Shown: positions 8,395-19,957, counted from the stretch's first letter. The stretch: DNA of 64,000 bases from Oscillospiraceae bacterium (GCA_017473225.1 JAFUMG010000043.1:1-64000); one strand, 5' to 3'. Notes: generated by a model from the letters alone, not told the origin. Numbers and translations are program-made.

Positions 8395-10260
8395 TCATCC
8401 CTCCTGCGCCGTTTCCCACTGCTCCATCAGATCCAGCAGCACCATCTCGGCTTCTTCCTTCTCGCCCAGAAGCCGGGTCAGCTCCTGATAATCGGCGGAG
8501 GCGGCGTCGATCTTCCCGTCCAGCTCCCCGATCAGCTTCTCCTGCTTCTCGATTTCCCGCTCCAGGCGGCGGATCAGCTTGTCGGTGTCCTTGGTGCCGC
8601 CCTTGGGCTTTTCCTTTTTGGGCTTGGGCGCGGCGGCGGCAACGGGCTTCGCGGCGGCTTCATGCTCCAATATGGAGCGGTACTTCTGATAGCCGCACTT
8701 GAAATCCCGAATTTGGCCGTCTTCCAGCAGCCAGATCCGCTCCGCGAACTTCTCAATGAAATAGCGGTCGTGGCTGACGAACAGCAGCACGCCCTCGAAT
8801 TCCTCGATGGCCGCTTCCACCCATTCCCTCGAAGCGATATCCAGATGGTTCGTGGGCTCGTCCAGGATCAGCAGGTTGATCTTCTCATCCATCAGCATAC
8901 ACAGCCGCAGACGGCTCTGCTCGCCGCCAGAGAGAGTGCCCACAGTCTTGAACACATCCTCTCCCTGGAACAGGAACTGGCCCAGCCGGTCCCGGGCTAC
9001 CTGGGGGGTGCAGTTCTTCTCATAGAGCATGGTGTCGTAAAGACTGCGCTCCGGGTGGTCGAAATGGATGATCTGGGGGAGATATCCCCATTTCACCGTG
9101 GGACCGAACTGGATCTTTCCGGCGCAGTCCTCCTCGCCCAGAAGGCACTTGATGAAGGTGGACTTGCCGGTGCCGTTATCGCCCAGGATGGCGATCCGCT
9201 CGCCGCCCTCCACCTTCAGGTTCACATCGGAAAACAATGTCCGGTCGCCGAAGGACTTGGACAGATTCTTCAAATTGAACACCACATCGCCGGAGAAATC
9301 CCGCTCACCGAAGGTGGCGCGCATGGTCTTCTCGGTTTTGGGCTTCTCGGTCTTTTTGATGCGCTCCATCCGGTGCTGGATGGACATGGCCCGGCGGTAT
9401 AAGGTCCGGTTGTTGATGCCCCAGCCCTTCATCCGCTCCACGGTATAGCCCAGCTGCTTCAGCTTCGCCTGCTCCTGCTGGTACTGCTTCATCTGCAGGT
9501 CGAACCGGGCCTGCTTTTCATCCATATAGAAGGAATAGTTGCCGGAATAAAACTCCGCGTGGCCGTCTACGATCTCGATGACCCGCTGGGCAACCTGGTC
9601 CAGGAAATAGCGGTCATGGGAGATGGTCAGCACGGTGCCCTTGAAGGCCTTGATGTAGCCCTCCAGCCACTCCACACTGGAAAGGTCCAGGTGGTTGGTG
9701 GGCTCGTCCAGCAGGAGGATGTCGGTCTTTTCCAGCAGCAGCCGGGCAAGGTTCACCCGGGTCTTTTCACCGCCGGAAAGGCTGTCGAATTCCTGGACCC
9801 GCTGATCCGGGGTGATGCCCAGGCCGTTGCAGACCTTGTCCACCTCCACGTCCATGTCGTAGCCGCCGCCGGACTGGAAGCGGTTCACGAGGGCGTCGTA
9901 TTCCCGCAGCTGCTCCGCCGTGGCCCCCTCGGCCATCTGGGCTTCCAGAAGCTCCATCTTTTCCCGGCAGCGGGTCAGCGCCGCGAAGGCAGACCGCAGC
10001 ACATCTTCCACCGTGTAGCCATAGGGGAACTTGGGGATCTGGGAGATCAGGCCCAGCTTCTTGGCGGGGTTGACATAGACCTCGCCGTCGTCAAAGTCCA
10101 TCTGGCCGGTGAGGATGTTGAAGAGCGTGGTCTTGCCGCAGCCGTTGCGGCCCAGAATGGCCACACACTCCCCTTCCTGGATCTCAAAGGACAGCCCCTC
10201 CAGCAGGTTTTCGCCGATGGTGAAGAATTTTGTTAAGTTGTGTACAGATATATCTACCAT
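8395..10260 (-). CDS. ABC-F family ATP-binding protein
   Basis: Soluble tandem ATPase of the ABC-F group, which acts on ribosomes (translation rescue or antibiotic protection) rather than transport. The 621-residue protein has two ABC domains with Walker A motifs GRNGCGKTT and GDNGTGKST and signatures LSGGEKTR and LSGGEQSR. A charged linker joins them, and a C-terminal Lys/Glu-rich coiled coil (about 545-620) resembles that of Uup/YdiF. There are no membrane segments. The start at 10260 follows GGAGAAA; a longer open frame to 10347 runs into the palindromic element and is rejected. The exact subfamily cannot be fixed here. Confidence 0.92.
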   Translation of the reverse strand: MVDISVHNLTKFFTIGENLLEGLSFEIQEGECVAILGRNGCGKTTLFNILTGQMDFDDGEVYVNPAKKLGLISQIPKFPYGYTVEDVLRSAFAALTRCREKMELLEAQMAEGATAEQLREYDALVNRFQSGGGYDMDVEVDKVCNGLGITPDQRVQEFDSLSGGEKTRVNLARLLLEKTDILLLDEPTNHLDLSSVEWLEGYIKAFKGTVLTISHDRYFLDQVAQRVIEIVDGHAEFYSGNYSFYMDEKQARFDLQMKQYQQEQAKLKQLGYTVERMKGWGINNRTLYRRAMSIQHRMERIKKTEKPKTEKTMRATFGERDFSGDVVFNLKNLSKSFGDRTLFSDVNLKVEGGERIAILGDNGTGKSTFIKCLLGEEDCAGKIQFGPTVKWGYLPQIIHFDHPERSLYDTMLYEKNCTPQVARDRLGQFLFQGEDVFKTVGTLSGGEQSRLRLCMLMDEKINLLILDEPTNHLDIASREWVEAAIEEFEGVLLFVSHDRYFIEKFAERIWLLEDGQIRDFKCGYQKYRSILEHEAAAKPVAAAAPKPKKEKPKGGTKDTDKLIRRLEREIEKQEKLIGELDGKIDAASADYQELTRLLGEKEEAEMVLLDLMEQWETAQEG

Positions 10261-10288
10261 GGTTTTTCTCCAAGATATGATTTCCTTC

Positions 10289-10363
10289 GTAGGGGGCGGC
10301 CTCCCGGACGCGCCGCTGCGCAAGCCGCGCCAATGGCGGCGCGTCAAGGATGCCGCGCCCTAC
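10289..10363. repeat. Palindromic element (GTAGGG-ended) between rnmV and the ABC-F gene
   Basis: Two 27-bp arms (10289-10315 and 10337-10363) are inverted copies with four mismatches and begin with GTAGGG. The rnmV stop codon TAG (10360-10362) is formed by one terminus. A similar element is at 59466-59538, and a fragment (gccgcgccctac) occurs at 48113-48124. Confidence 0.7.
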
Positions 10364-10944
10364 AGCTGATGGATCATTTCTTCCAGTTCCTCTTTTGTAT
10401 ACAGCAGATCCACCGCCTGCAAAAAGGCGTTGGTGCTGATCTTTGCGGGAAAGCCCAACTTTTTAACGAGAGCGGCCCGCAGGTCCGCGCTGCCGGGACC
10501 ATATAATCCCAGGTCCATCAGGTCCGCTTTGGTCAGCTCCTGTCTGGCGCCGGGCGCTTCTTCGTCCTCAAAGGTGGCGCCGGCACGGCGCATACATTCG
10601 AGGATCACGTCTTTCTTCATGCCCTCGACACCCAGCTTGCCTTCCTTGCCCGGGGCGGCCTTCCGCCGCTCCTTGCCGAAAATATCGGGGGTATAGGCGT
10701 GCTTCAGGTATTTCCCGGGGATGGCGCTCTTGATGTGGTTGCGGATCACAAAACCCGCCCCGTCCGCGTCGGTAAAAACGATGAGCCCCCGCTTTTCCGC
10801 CACACGCCGCAGCAGCGCCAGCTGCTCTTTGTCCTTGAAAATGCCAAAGCCGGACGTCTCCAGAATGGGGGCGTCCACGATCTGGCTCAGGGTATTTTTA
10901 TCGTAGCGGCCCTCCACCACGATGGCTTCCTTGATCTTAACCAC
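10360..10944 (-). CDS. rnmV: Ribonuclease M5
   Basis: RNase M5 makes the final cuts that mature 5S rRNA in low-GC Gram-positives. The 194-residue product has the TOPRIM fold: EAIVVEGRYD near the N terminus (catalytic Glu) and VFTDADGAG around residues 56-64 (DxD), followed by the M5 C-terminal domain. Usually it sits beside ksgA; here it overlaps the end of holA by 8 bases. Its TAG stop lies within a palindromic repeat, so the extreme C terminus may have been set by that insertion. Confidence 0.93.
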   Translation of the reverse strand: MVKIKEAIVVEGRYDKNTLSQIVDAPILETSGFGIFKDKEQLALLRRVAEKRGLIVFTDADGAGFVIRNHIKSAIPGKYLKHAYTPDIFGKERRKAAPGKEGKLGVEGMKKDVILECMRRAGATFEDEEAPGARQELTKADLMDLGLYGPGSADLRAALVKKLGFPAKISTNAFLQAVDLLYTKEELEEMIHQL

Positions 10945-11983
10945 GGCGCGCCTCCTGTGCCAGCTCCAGGATCAGCATTTCCAGCAGCCGCTCCGGGTCG
11001 TCGTAGGAGGTTTTCATCCGGTAGTCCGTTTCCAGCACCAGCTCCGCGGCTTTTCGGCAGAAATCGGGCGAAAACCTGCGGGCAGCCTCCATAGTCTTCC
11101 GGGCGGGATAGTCCGGGATGCCGCAGAGCTTCTGAAGCTCGGCGGAATTTTTGCCGCAGTCCAGAAGGGTCCGGGCCGTGCCCAGACGGCGGAAATGGCC
11201 GCCCACCGCGCCCAGGATCGCCAGAGGCTCCTGCTGCATTTTCAGCAGGGTCTGGAGCTTCTGCAAAGCGGCGCCGTATTTTCCCTCGCCCAGCAGGTCC
11301 GTCATCTGGAATACCACCGCGTCCAGCACCGGCTCCGTCACCGCGTCAATGTCGGTTTTTTTGATCTCATCCGCGCCGGAGTAGGCGGAGATCTTGCTGA
11401 TCTCGCCGGCCAGGGCGGTCATGGTGCCGCCGGTGATGTCGATGAGGTACGCGCACAGGTCATTGGAGATCCGCTTCCCCCGGGCCATGAAGTGCCGGGA
11501 GACCCAGCTGATCAGCTCCCGCTGTCCCTGCCGGGCAAACTCCACGATGGCGCCGTGCTTGTCGATGGCTTCCCAGAGCTTTTTCAGCCGTTTATCGGGC
11601 TTCCAGACCACCGTCTCATAGGTAAAGACCACGGTGCACCATTCGGGAATATCCGACAGCAGCTCCGCCATCTTGTTCCGGTCCCCCTCCGGGAGCTTGA
11701 AGAGGTCGATCTCATCCACCTGGACCAGCGTGTGCTCCGCCATCATGGGCATATTCTCCACAGAGTCGGCAAAGGCCTGAATGCCGAAGGTCTCGTTATT
11801 CAGCCTGTGGAAATTGAAGGACTCTGTCAGATCGTCCAGCAGCAGCTTTTTCATCTGCTCAAAATAGTGGTCCATCAGGAAGGTTTCCTCGCCATGGAAA
11901 ATGTACAGCCTTCCCAGCTCCTTATTCTTGATGGATGCCTTCAGCTCCTGAAAGCCGTCGCTTGGCGCTGTCTTCTTCGCCAT
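10937..11983 (-). CDS. holA: DNA polymerase III subunit delta
   Basis: HolA is the delta subunit of the clamp loader, which opens the DnaN ring. The 348-residue length is normal. The N-terminal AAA-like fold starts with LGRLYIFHGEETFLMDHYF (an inactive P-loop region), followed by the usual GGTMTALAGEISK segment and a helical collar domain. The ATG at 11983 follows CAGGAGGTGAG. It lies 4 nt after comEC and overlaps rnmV, the standard comEC-holA neighbourhood of Firmicutes. Confidence 0.95.
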   Translation of the reverse strand: MAKKTAPSDGFQELKASIKNKELGRLYIFHGEETFLMDHYFEQMKKLLLDDLTESFNFHRLNNETFGIQAFADSVENMPMMAEHTLVQVDEIDLFKLPEGDRNKMAELLSDIPEWCTVVFTYETVVWKPDKRLKKLWEAIDKHGAIVEFARQGQRELISWVSRHFMARGKRISNDLCAYLIDITGGTMTALAGEISKISAYSGADEIKKTDIDAVTEPVLDAVVFQMTDLLGEGKYGAALQKLQTLLKMQQEPLAILGAVGGHFRRLGTARTLLDCGKNSAELQKLCGIPDYPARKTMEAARRFSPDFCRKAAELVLETDYRMKTSYDDPERLLEMLILELAQEARRG

Positions 11984-11987
11984 GGTC

Positions 11988-14231
11988 TCACCTCCTGAAA
12001 ATCAGATTGCCGTCCAGGTCCGTCCGATAGACCAGACAGCCATATTCCTCCAGCCGCGCCAGCAGCTCCTCCGCGGGATGACCGTAGGCATTCCTGCCCA
12101 CGGAAATCGCCACGACGGCTGGCCGGGTGGCCTGCAGTAATTCCTCACAGGTGGAACTCTTCGCTCCATGATGGCCTGCCACCAGGATTTCCAGCTGTGG
12201 CAGCTCCATTTGCCGCAGCAGCATACGCTCGCCGAAGCCGCTGCGGTCACCGGTAATCAGTATATCACAATTTCCCGCCCGGAACAAGACCGCAAGGCTG
12301 CTTTCATTGTCGGAATTGGAAGCAGCGGGGCCAAAAATCGTCAGTTCTGTCCCGGAATAGGTCAGGCACAGATCGTCACGGACCCGGATGGTATCTCCAT
12401 CCGTCAGGGCTTCCAACACCTCCCCGGCGCCAGCTTCATCGGCAGCGTCGGGCATGAACAGGGTATCCGCCGGGATCCGGGTCAGAAGGTAGGGCAATCC
12501 GCCGGAGTGGTCCCGGTCATAATGGGTCAGGATAACGCCATCCAGACGGAAAACGCCCTGGCTCATGAGCGTCTCCGCCGCCAGATCCGCCGCATCCTGA
12601 TCGTAGCTGCCGCCGCAGTCCACCAGGTATGCCTTTCCCTCGCTCTGCAGGATGATGCTCTGGCCCTGCCCCACGTCCAGCACCGTCACACGGCAGTCAT
12701 CGGTCAGCGGTTCCAGCCAGGAAGCCGCCAGCGCCAGACACAATCCCAGCAGGCCGCAGCACAGCAGTGTGGCGGGGCGGCGTTTTTTACTGAACAGAAA
12801 CACCGCCAGCAGGAGGTACACGAAAACCAGCCAGATGACGATGTAAACGCTCCGGGTATATACCGCGGCCAACGGGAATTTCCCCAGCAGCTTCGCGGTC
12901 GTCAGGACATAACGGATCAGCCAGGAGATAACGCCGGCCAATACCGATCCCGCCGCGGGTGCCAACGCGCCAAGGGCGCAGACCAGCATAATGCCGTAAA
13001 AGATCAGATTCACCGCCCAGAGGGTCAGCAGATTCGTCAGTACACCCACCAGGCTCACCGCGCCGAAATGGTAGGCAGCCAGAGGCGTCGTCAGGCTGAT
13101 GGCACTGAGCGTCACGGACACGGAGCCGGAAAACCAGCGCTTCAGCTTCACAAACCGGTCCTTCGGCCCGCAGCCCAGCTTCCCGGTCATCCCGGTGTTG
13201 ATCCTGCCGTAGAACAGGAAGATGCCCGCCATGGCGCCAACGGACAGCTGAAAGCTGACGGAAGTGATCACCAGCGGATTGGCCGCCAGCATCACCAGAG
13301 CCGAAAAGGCCAGCTCCGTGGGCGGATCATACTCCCGGTCAAAGAGCATCGCCAGCATCATGAGGCTCTGCATGATACAAGCCCTGGTCACCGAGGGGCT
13401 GAAGCCGGCCACCGCCGCGAAAAGCAGCAGGACCGGGATGCCCAGCAGCGCCGTAAGGGCCCGCTTCCGAAAGGTCAAAGTATGGATCAGGCCGAACAGG
13501 ATCGACACATGCAGGCCGGAGACAGCGATGATATGCATGATCCCCGAAACCTTGAAGGCGGTATTGGTCTCATAATCGATGTCCGTCCGGTCGCCCAGCA
13601 GCAGTGCCTTGCCGAAGCCCGCGGTATCCGCTGGGAAGCAGCCCTCTATCAGGGATACGATCTGCTGGCGCAGCTTCGCGGGATAGAGATACCAGGGAAG
13701 GCCCGCCCCTTTCGCCAGGCTGGCGTCCTCCGCCTGATAACCCAGCAGGAAGATCCCCTTGCCCTGATGGTAGGTAGCGTCCTCCGCTCCGCCGGGGGTG
13801 GTGATCCGCAGACGGAAGCTGCCCCGGATATAATCCCCCGGTTCCAGTTCCGGGTCCCCATTGAAGTACAGCCGGGCCCGGTAGGTCTTCCCGTCCAGAT
13901 ACACCGCCACATCCACGGCGGTGCCGTAATCGGTGGCATAGCCGTAGTCGCTGCACTGGGCGGTGATCTCTACAGTTTCCCCATCCAGCAGCGTGGCGGT
14001 ATTCAGATAGAAGGCGGAATAGGGCCCGAACCAGCCGAAGCCCACCGCGGCGCCCAGGATCAGCACCGCGGCCTTTTTCACCCCGGGTATTTTCCGGAAG
14101 GCAATCAACAGACCCGCCCCGATCAGCGCCAGCCCCAGCGTGATCCACAGCAGCCCGGGGATCTCCCACAGCCAGGCGCAAATCCCGCAGGCCGCCGCGA
14201 AGCCAATCGTGAACCACATCAGTTTCCGCAC
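11988..14231 (-). CDS. comEC: DNA internalization/competence protein ComEC/Rec2
   Basis: ComEC forms the membrane channel for DNA entry in natural transformation and carries a nuclease-like metallo-beta-lactamase domain. The 747-residue product has N-terminal membrane helices, a DUF4131-like OB region, the central competence domain (GLHVSILFGLIH; TRACIMQSLMML), and a C-terminal MBL domain with LDVGQGQS, THYDRDHSGG and AGHHGAKSS. The start is GTG at 14231 with GGGAGGGG five bases upstream. It is complete. Whether the organism is naturally competent cannot be told from this gene alone. Confidence 0.95.
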   Translation of the reverse strand: MRKLMWFTIGFAAACGICAWLWEIPGLLWITLGLALIGAGLLIAFRKIPGVKKAAVLILGAAVGFGWFGPYSAFYLNTATLLDGETVEITAQCSDYGYATDYGTAVDVAVYLDGKTYRARLYFNGDPELEPGDYIRGSFRLRITTPGGAEDATYHQGKGIFLLGYQAEDASLAKGAGLPWYLYPAKLRQQIVSLIEGCFPADTAGFGKALLLGDRTDIDYETNTAFKVSGIMHIIAVSGLHVSILFGLIHTLTFRKRALTALLGIPVLLLFAAVAGFSPSVTRACIMQSLMMLAMLFDREYDPPTELAFSALVMLAANPLVITSVSFQLSVGAMAGIFLFYGRINTGMTGKLGCGPKDRFVKLKRWFSGSVSVTLSAISLTTPLAAYHFGAVSLVGVLTNLLTLWAVNLIFYGIMLVCALGALAPAAGSVLAGVISWLIRYVLTTAKLLGKFPLAAVYTRSVYIVIWLVFVYLLLAVFLFSKKRRPATLLCCGLLGLCLALAASWLEPLTDDCRVTVLDVGQGQSIILQSEGKAYLVDCGGSYDQDAADLAAETLMSQGVFRLDGVILTHYDRDHSGGLPYLLTRIPADTLFMPDAADEAGAGEVLEALTDGDTIRVRDDLCLTYSGTELTIFGPAASNSDNESSLAVLFRAGNCDILITGDRSGFGERMLLRQMELPQLEILVAGHHGAKSSTCEELLQATRPAVVAISVGRNAYGHPAEELLARLEEYGCLVYRTDLDGNLIFRR

Positions 14232-14272
14232 ACCGATCCCCTCCCTTCAATGCTCATTCCTTTGTGGACAAA

Positions 14273-14334
14273 GGGCGCCGCAATTCTGCGGCGCCCCGAA
14301 AAACCAGGCAACCTCTAAAAACTCTTTGAGGTTC
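14273..14334 (-). terminator. Tandem hairpins after alaS
   Basis: Two stems follow alaS on the minus strand: aacctc/gaggtt (14309-14334 region) and a 9-bp GC-rich stem (14273-14281 with 14288-14296) followed by TTTG. The T run is short, so some readthrough into comEC is likely; no separate comEC promoter was recognised. Confidence 0.55.
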
Positions 14335-14342
14335 CCACTAAA

Positions 14343-16982
<2,640 letters not shown>

Positions 16983-17023
16983 TTGGATTACCTCCATAAA
17001 TTTTAATTTACAAATTCATAAAA

Positions 17024-17146
17024 ATGAAGAATGAATATTGAATAATGAATAGTGAATAATTGTGGTGTGCCTGACGGCACGATTTCCAAATCGCGAAGCG
17101 ATACCTTGATTATTCATTCTTCATTATTCATCATTCATTATTCATT
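17024..17146. repeat. A/T-rich inverted repeat of ATTCATT-type units in the alaS 5' UTR
   Basis: Plus strand 17024-17061 is built of gaatgaata/aatgaata-like heptads, and 17108-17146 of the inverted form (ttcattattcat). Between them is a non-repetitive core with small stems (tgcctgacggca). The whole element lies downstream of the T-box terminator and upstream of the alaS ribosome site, so it is transcribed into the alaS mRNA. Confidence 0.8.
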
Positions 17147-17152
17147 AACAAA

Positions 17153-17375
17153 AAAGCCGCCCCTACTGTACATAGGGGCGACATGGATCGCGGTACCACC
17201 CTAATTATCCCCCATCGGGGGACATCTTAGACGCTCTGTAACGGGAGCACCCGTCCCGGTCATCCCGGGCCGCTTGGAAGTGGCTCGCTGCTTTCAGGCC
17301 GAGGGTTCCCACCATTCCCCTCTCTCTTCGGACCGTCCCGCCGCTTTGTTTCCGCGTTGCTTTTGCATATCCTCT
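17153..17375 (-). promoter_or_regulatory. T-box leader of alaS
   Basis: The minus strand carries the T-box core AGGGTGGTACCGCG (near 17192-17205) followed by a terminator hairpin (CGCCCCTA/TAGGGGCG, then six or more T, 17153-17182). Upstream is a Stem I region with AGAGAG...GGTGGGAACC. A GCC triplet followed by A (minus strand, forward 17282-17284) is a plausible alanine specifier. Uncharged tRNA-Ala would bind and prevent termination. The T-box itself is certain; the specifier is an inference. Confidence 0.93.
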
Positions 17376-17402
17376 GTATTCTACAGGAAAGATGCGGAAT
17401 TG

Positions 17403-18341
17403 TCAACAATTTTGCCAATCTTTTTCCGCTAATTTCTGCAGTCCCTCCATGCAGAAGGGGATATCCCGCTCCGGGTCCCAGGGCCGCACATCCAGCTTGG
17501 CGCAGTTGGGGATCTGAGGCAGGGCCTCGCCGGGGAAAACCACCAGCTCCAGGGCAATGCCGGACTCGGTCTTTTCCACCTTGTAATCCAGGATGCTGGA
17601 CCAGGCCAGGAACCGCTCCTCCAGGATCTTTTTCGTCGGATCATCCTCGCCCACATAGAGGGTATCCAGGATCCGGGGCGCGTCGTTGCCGCAGGAGCAG
17701 GGCTGGTGCAGCAGCTTGGCGGATTCCTCCGTGTCATAGACCAGCGTTGGATCCTTCTTATAGGTCAGGATCAGATGGCCCCGCTGGGGATCCGGCAGGA
17801 GCTTCCCGTCATCATCCCGGATGGAGACCTCAAACAGGTCATCCCGCAGATGGATGCCCGCCTCCCGGCTGCAGGTAAAGCCTGCCACGATGGGGCCGGG
17901 GCCCACGCTGTAGCAGCCCCAGATCCGGCAGTCCAGGCCCTTCTTGATGCCCTCCACCATCCAGCTGGCGTAGGGGTAGCCGCCCAGCAGCACATTATGG
18001 GCATACAGCGGCGTCGCCGTGGCCTTTGCCATCTTCATCAGGCCCAGCACCACCAGCGGCGGTCCGAAAATGGTAATGGCGTGCATGGAGAAGGCCTGCC
18101 GCAGCAGTGTCTTCCAGCGGTAGTCGGGGCCCCAGAAAACCGGGGTGCAGTCGCAGGCCAGGACCGCCCGCTCCAGCATCCCGCCAAAGCTGGCAGGGCC
18201 GGAATTGGGATAGCAGATCAGCACCTGCTCGCTGGCGTGCAGAAAGACACGCAGCTTACCGGCAATGTAACGGACAGTTTCTTCCAGCGCTTCCGGGGTC
18301 GATTCCAGGGTATGTATCTTCTCATATACCGCGGCATTCAT
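17403..18341 (-). CDS. Short PaaK-like (phenylacetate-CoA ligase-type) protein
   Basis: The 312-residue product resembles the adenylate-forming PaaK/CapK family: FSREAGIH-type segment (TCSREAGIHLRDDLFEVSI, near residues 168-186) corresponds to the GLHxxxDxFyvEI motif of PaaK, followed by GHLILTYKKDPTLVYDT and a C-terminal domain. It is about 100 residues shorter than typical PaaK and lacks the SGTTGxP phosphate-binding loop; the equivalent region reads CYPNSGPASFGG. It may be a diverged adenylating enzyme or a non-catalytic relative. The start at 18341 follows GGGGAGG. Confidence 0.65.
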   Translation of the reverse strand: MNAAVYEKIHTLESTPEALEETVRYIAGKLRVFLHASEQVLICYPNSGPASFGGMLERAVLACDCTPVFWGPDYRWKTLLRQAFSMHAITIFGPPLVVLGLMKMAKATATPLYAHNVLLGGYPYASWMVEGIKKGLDCRIWGCYSVGPGPIVAGFTCSREAGIHLRDDLFEVSIRDDDGKLLPDPQRGHLILTYKKDPTLVYDTEESAKLLHQPCSCGNDAPRILDTLYVGEDDPTKKILEERFLAWSSILDYKVEKTESGIALELVVFPGEALPQIPNCAKLDVRPWDPERDIPFCMEGLQKLAEKDWQNC

Positions 18342-18370
18342 GGTCCGCACCTCCCCTTTTAATTGAGGTT

Positions 18371-18400
18371 ATTATATACGAGAATACGATACATTTTCAA
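18371..18400 (-). promoter_or_regulatory. Promoter of the PaaK-like gene
   Basis: Minus-strand TTGAAA (18395-18400) and TATAAT (18371-18376) are 18 bp apart, just before the ribosome site. Confidence 0.65.
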
Positions 18401-18478
18401 GATGTTTTTGTACATTATATCACTTTTTGTAAATATTGCGTTGATTTATGTAAAGATTTTCAAATCCACTTATTACCA

Positions 18479-18504
18479 AAAAGAGCCCCGGAAAACCGGG
18501 GCTC
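18479..18504 (-). terminator. Terminator after asnA
   Basis: A 9-bp stem (18483-18491 with 18496-18504) is followed on the minus strand by a T run. Confidence 0.88.
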
Positions 18505-18517
18505 CCGAAGGAAAGAT

Positions 18518-19528
18518 TTACAGAAGGCGGATGCCGGCCTTTTCGCAGGCTTCCACGGTCTCATGGTCCCAGACGCTGGCCTGGACCTCACCGATATGGG
18601 CGCAGCCCATCATCAGCATACACAGTCTCGACTGGCCGATGCCGCCGCCGATGGTCAGGGGCAGCTGGTCATTCAGCAGCATCTGATGGAAGGGCCGCGC
18701 TCTGCGGCTGTCGCAGCCCGCGATGGTCAGCTGCCGGTCCAGGGACTCGGCGTCCACCCGGATGCCCATGGAGGAGATCTCCAGCGGGCGGTCCAGGACC
18801 TCATCCCAGAAGAAGATGTCGCAGTTCAGCTGCCAGTCGTCATAGTCCGGCGCGCGGCCGTCATGGGGCTTCCCGGAGCGGAGCTTGCCGCCGATCTGCA
18901 TGATGCAGGCCGTATGGTGGTCCTTCACATAGGCCCGCTCCCGCTGGGAGCCGGTCTCAAGCTCGGGATACAGATCCTCCAGAGCCTGGGAGGTGATGAA
19001 GGATACCTCCCGGTCCAGCTCCACCCGCAGCTGCGGGAATCTGACGTGGAGCCGGTCGTTGGTCTCGCAGATGGCCCGGACGATAGCCCGGACGATCAGC
19101 TTCAGGTACTCCGAATTCCGGTTGTCCCGGGTGATGATCTTCTCCCAGTCCCACTGGTCCACATAGATCGAATGGACATTGTCCAGCTCCTCATCCCGGC
19201 GGATGGCGTTCATATCCGTATACAGTCCCCCGCCGACGCCGAAATTGTAGCGCTTCAGGGCCAGACGCTTCCACTTGGCCAGGGAATGGACCACCTGGGC
19301 GTCCTTGCCCACGGCGGGAACATCAAAGTCCACAGGCCGCTCGTAGCCGTTCAGATTATCATTCAGGCCGGAATCCTCCGTGACGAACAAGGGCGCGGAG
19401 ACACGCTTCAGATTCAGCGCACCAGAGAATTCATCCTGGAAGGTCTTTTTAATGTAGGCAATGGCCCGTTGGGTGTCGTATTCATCCAGAATGGGCGTGT
19501 AGCCTTCGGGAATGTAGATGGTATTCAT
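18518..19528 (-). CDS. asnA: Aspartate--ammonia ligase (asparagine synthetase A)
   Basis: AsnA makes asparagine from aspartate, ammonia and ATP, using a class II synthetase-like fold. The 336-residue product is of usual length, with VSAPLFVTEDSGLNDNLNG near the N terminus, HSLAKWKRLAL, and the C-terminal GGGIGQSRLCMLMM motif. The ATG at 19528 is preceded only by a weak AAAGG. It lies 30 nt after the DUF2500-like gene and probably shares its promoter. Confidence 0.96.
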   Translation of the reverse strand: MNTIYIPEGYTPILDEYDTQRAIAYIKKTFQDEFSGALNLKRVSAPLFVTEDSGLNDNLNGYERPVDFDVPAVGKDAQVVHSLAKWKRLALKRYNFGVGGGLYTDMNAIRRDEELDNVHSIYVDQWDWEKIITRDNRNSEYLKLIVRAIVRAICETNDRLHVRFPQLRVELDREVSFITSQALEDLYPELETGSQRERAYVKDHHTACIMQIGGKLRSGKPHDGRAPDYDDWQLNCDIFFWDEVLDRPLEISSMGIRVDAESLDRQLTIAGCDSRRARPFHQMLLNDQLPLTIGGGIGQSRLCMLMMGCAHIGEVQASVWDHETVEACEKAGIRLL

Positions 19529-19558
19529 ATGATCGCCAACCTTTCGACTATTCACAAG

Positions 19559-19927
19559 TCAGTAGTTCCGCTGAAAATCCAGGAAACGGGTGCCCTGGAA
19601 GGTCAGCAGTCCCCTGTCCCCTTCCACGATCAGGCCGAATTGACTGCCGTTCAGACGCAGCTCCATCCGGTCGCCGCTTTCCACCTGGAAGGTCACATAG
19701 TAGCTGGTGGAGGTGGAGGTATGGTGGTGCTCTCCCCCATGGTGGTGATGGCTCACATTGGTCCGCCTGGAGACCACCGTTGCCGGCACCGTCAGTCTCG
19801 GAGAATGGTTATTGCTGTTCCATTCCTTCAGTCCCTTCACCAGCGTCATCACAAATATCACCAGGAAGATACCGAACATCAGGAAGAAAAGGATCTCAAA
19901 CATCCCGAATCCAAAGCCGAAGCCCAT
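19559..19927 (-). CDS. DUF2500-like membrane protein
   Basis: The 122-residue product has a glycine/phenylalanine-rich N terminus, one membrane helix (about 10-34), then a small domain typical of DUF2500: TVPATVVSRRTNVSHHHHGGEHHHTSTS followed by YYVTFQVESGDRMELRLNG. The natural histidine run may bind metal. Function is unknown. The ATG at 19927 is preceded by GAGGGGG; a GTG three codons earlier overlaps that site. It has its own promoter and lies just upstream of asnA. Confidence 0.75.
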   Translation of the reverse strand: MGFGFGFGMFEILFFLMFGIFLVIFVMTLVKGLKEWNSNNHSPRLTVPATVVSRRTNVSHHHHGGEHHHTSTSTSYYVTFQVESGDRMELRLNGSQFGLIVEGDRGLLTFQGTRFLDFQRNY

Positions 19928-19957
19928 GGGATACACCCCCTCAGAATTAATACTGAT

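Noticed and set aside
10261..10347. N-terminal extension of the ABC-F protein
   Set aside because: The added residues (Arg/Gly/Pro-rich) come from the palindromic repeat, and a ribosome site supports the start at 10260.
12168..14318. Long plus-strand open frame opposite comEC
   Set aside because: Gln/Arg-rich low-complexity translation typical of an antisense frame; comEC motifs on the other strand are clear.
17024..17146. Possible CRISPR-like array of short A/T repeats
   Set aside because: Units are about 7 bp with no spacers and occur as an inverted pair, so it is a palindromic element, not an array.
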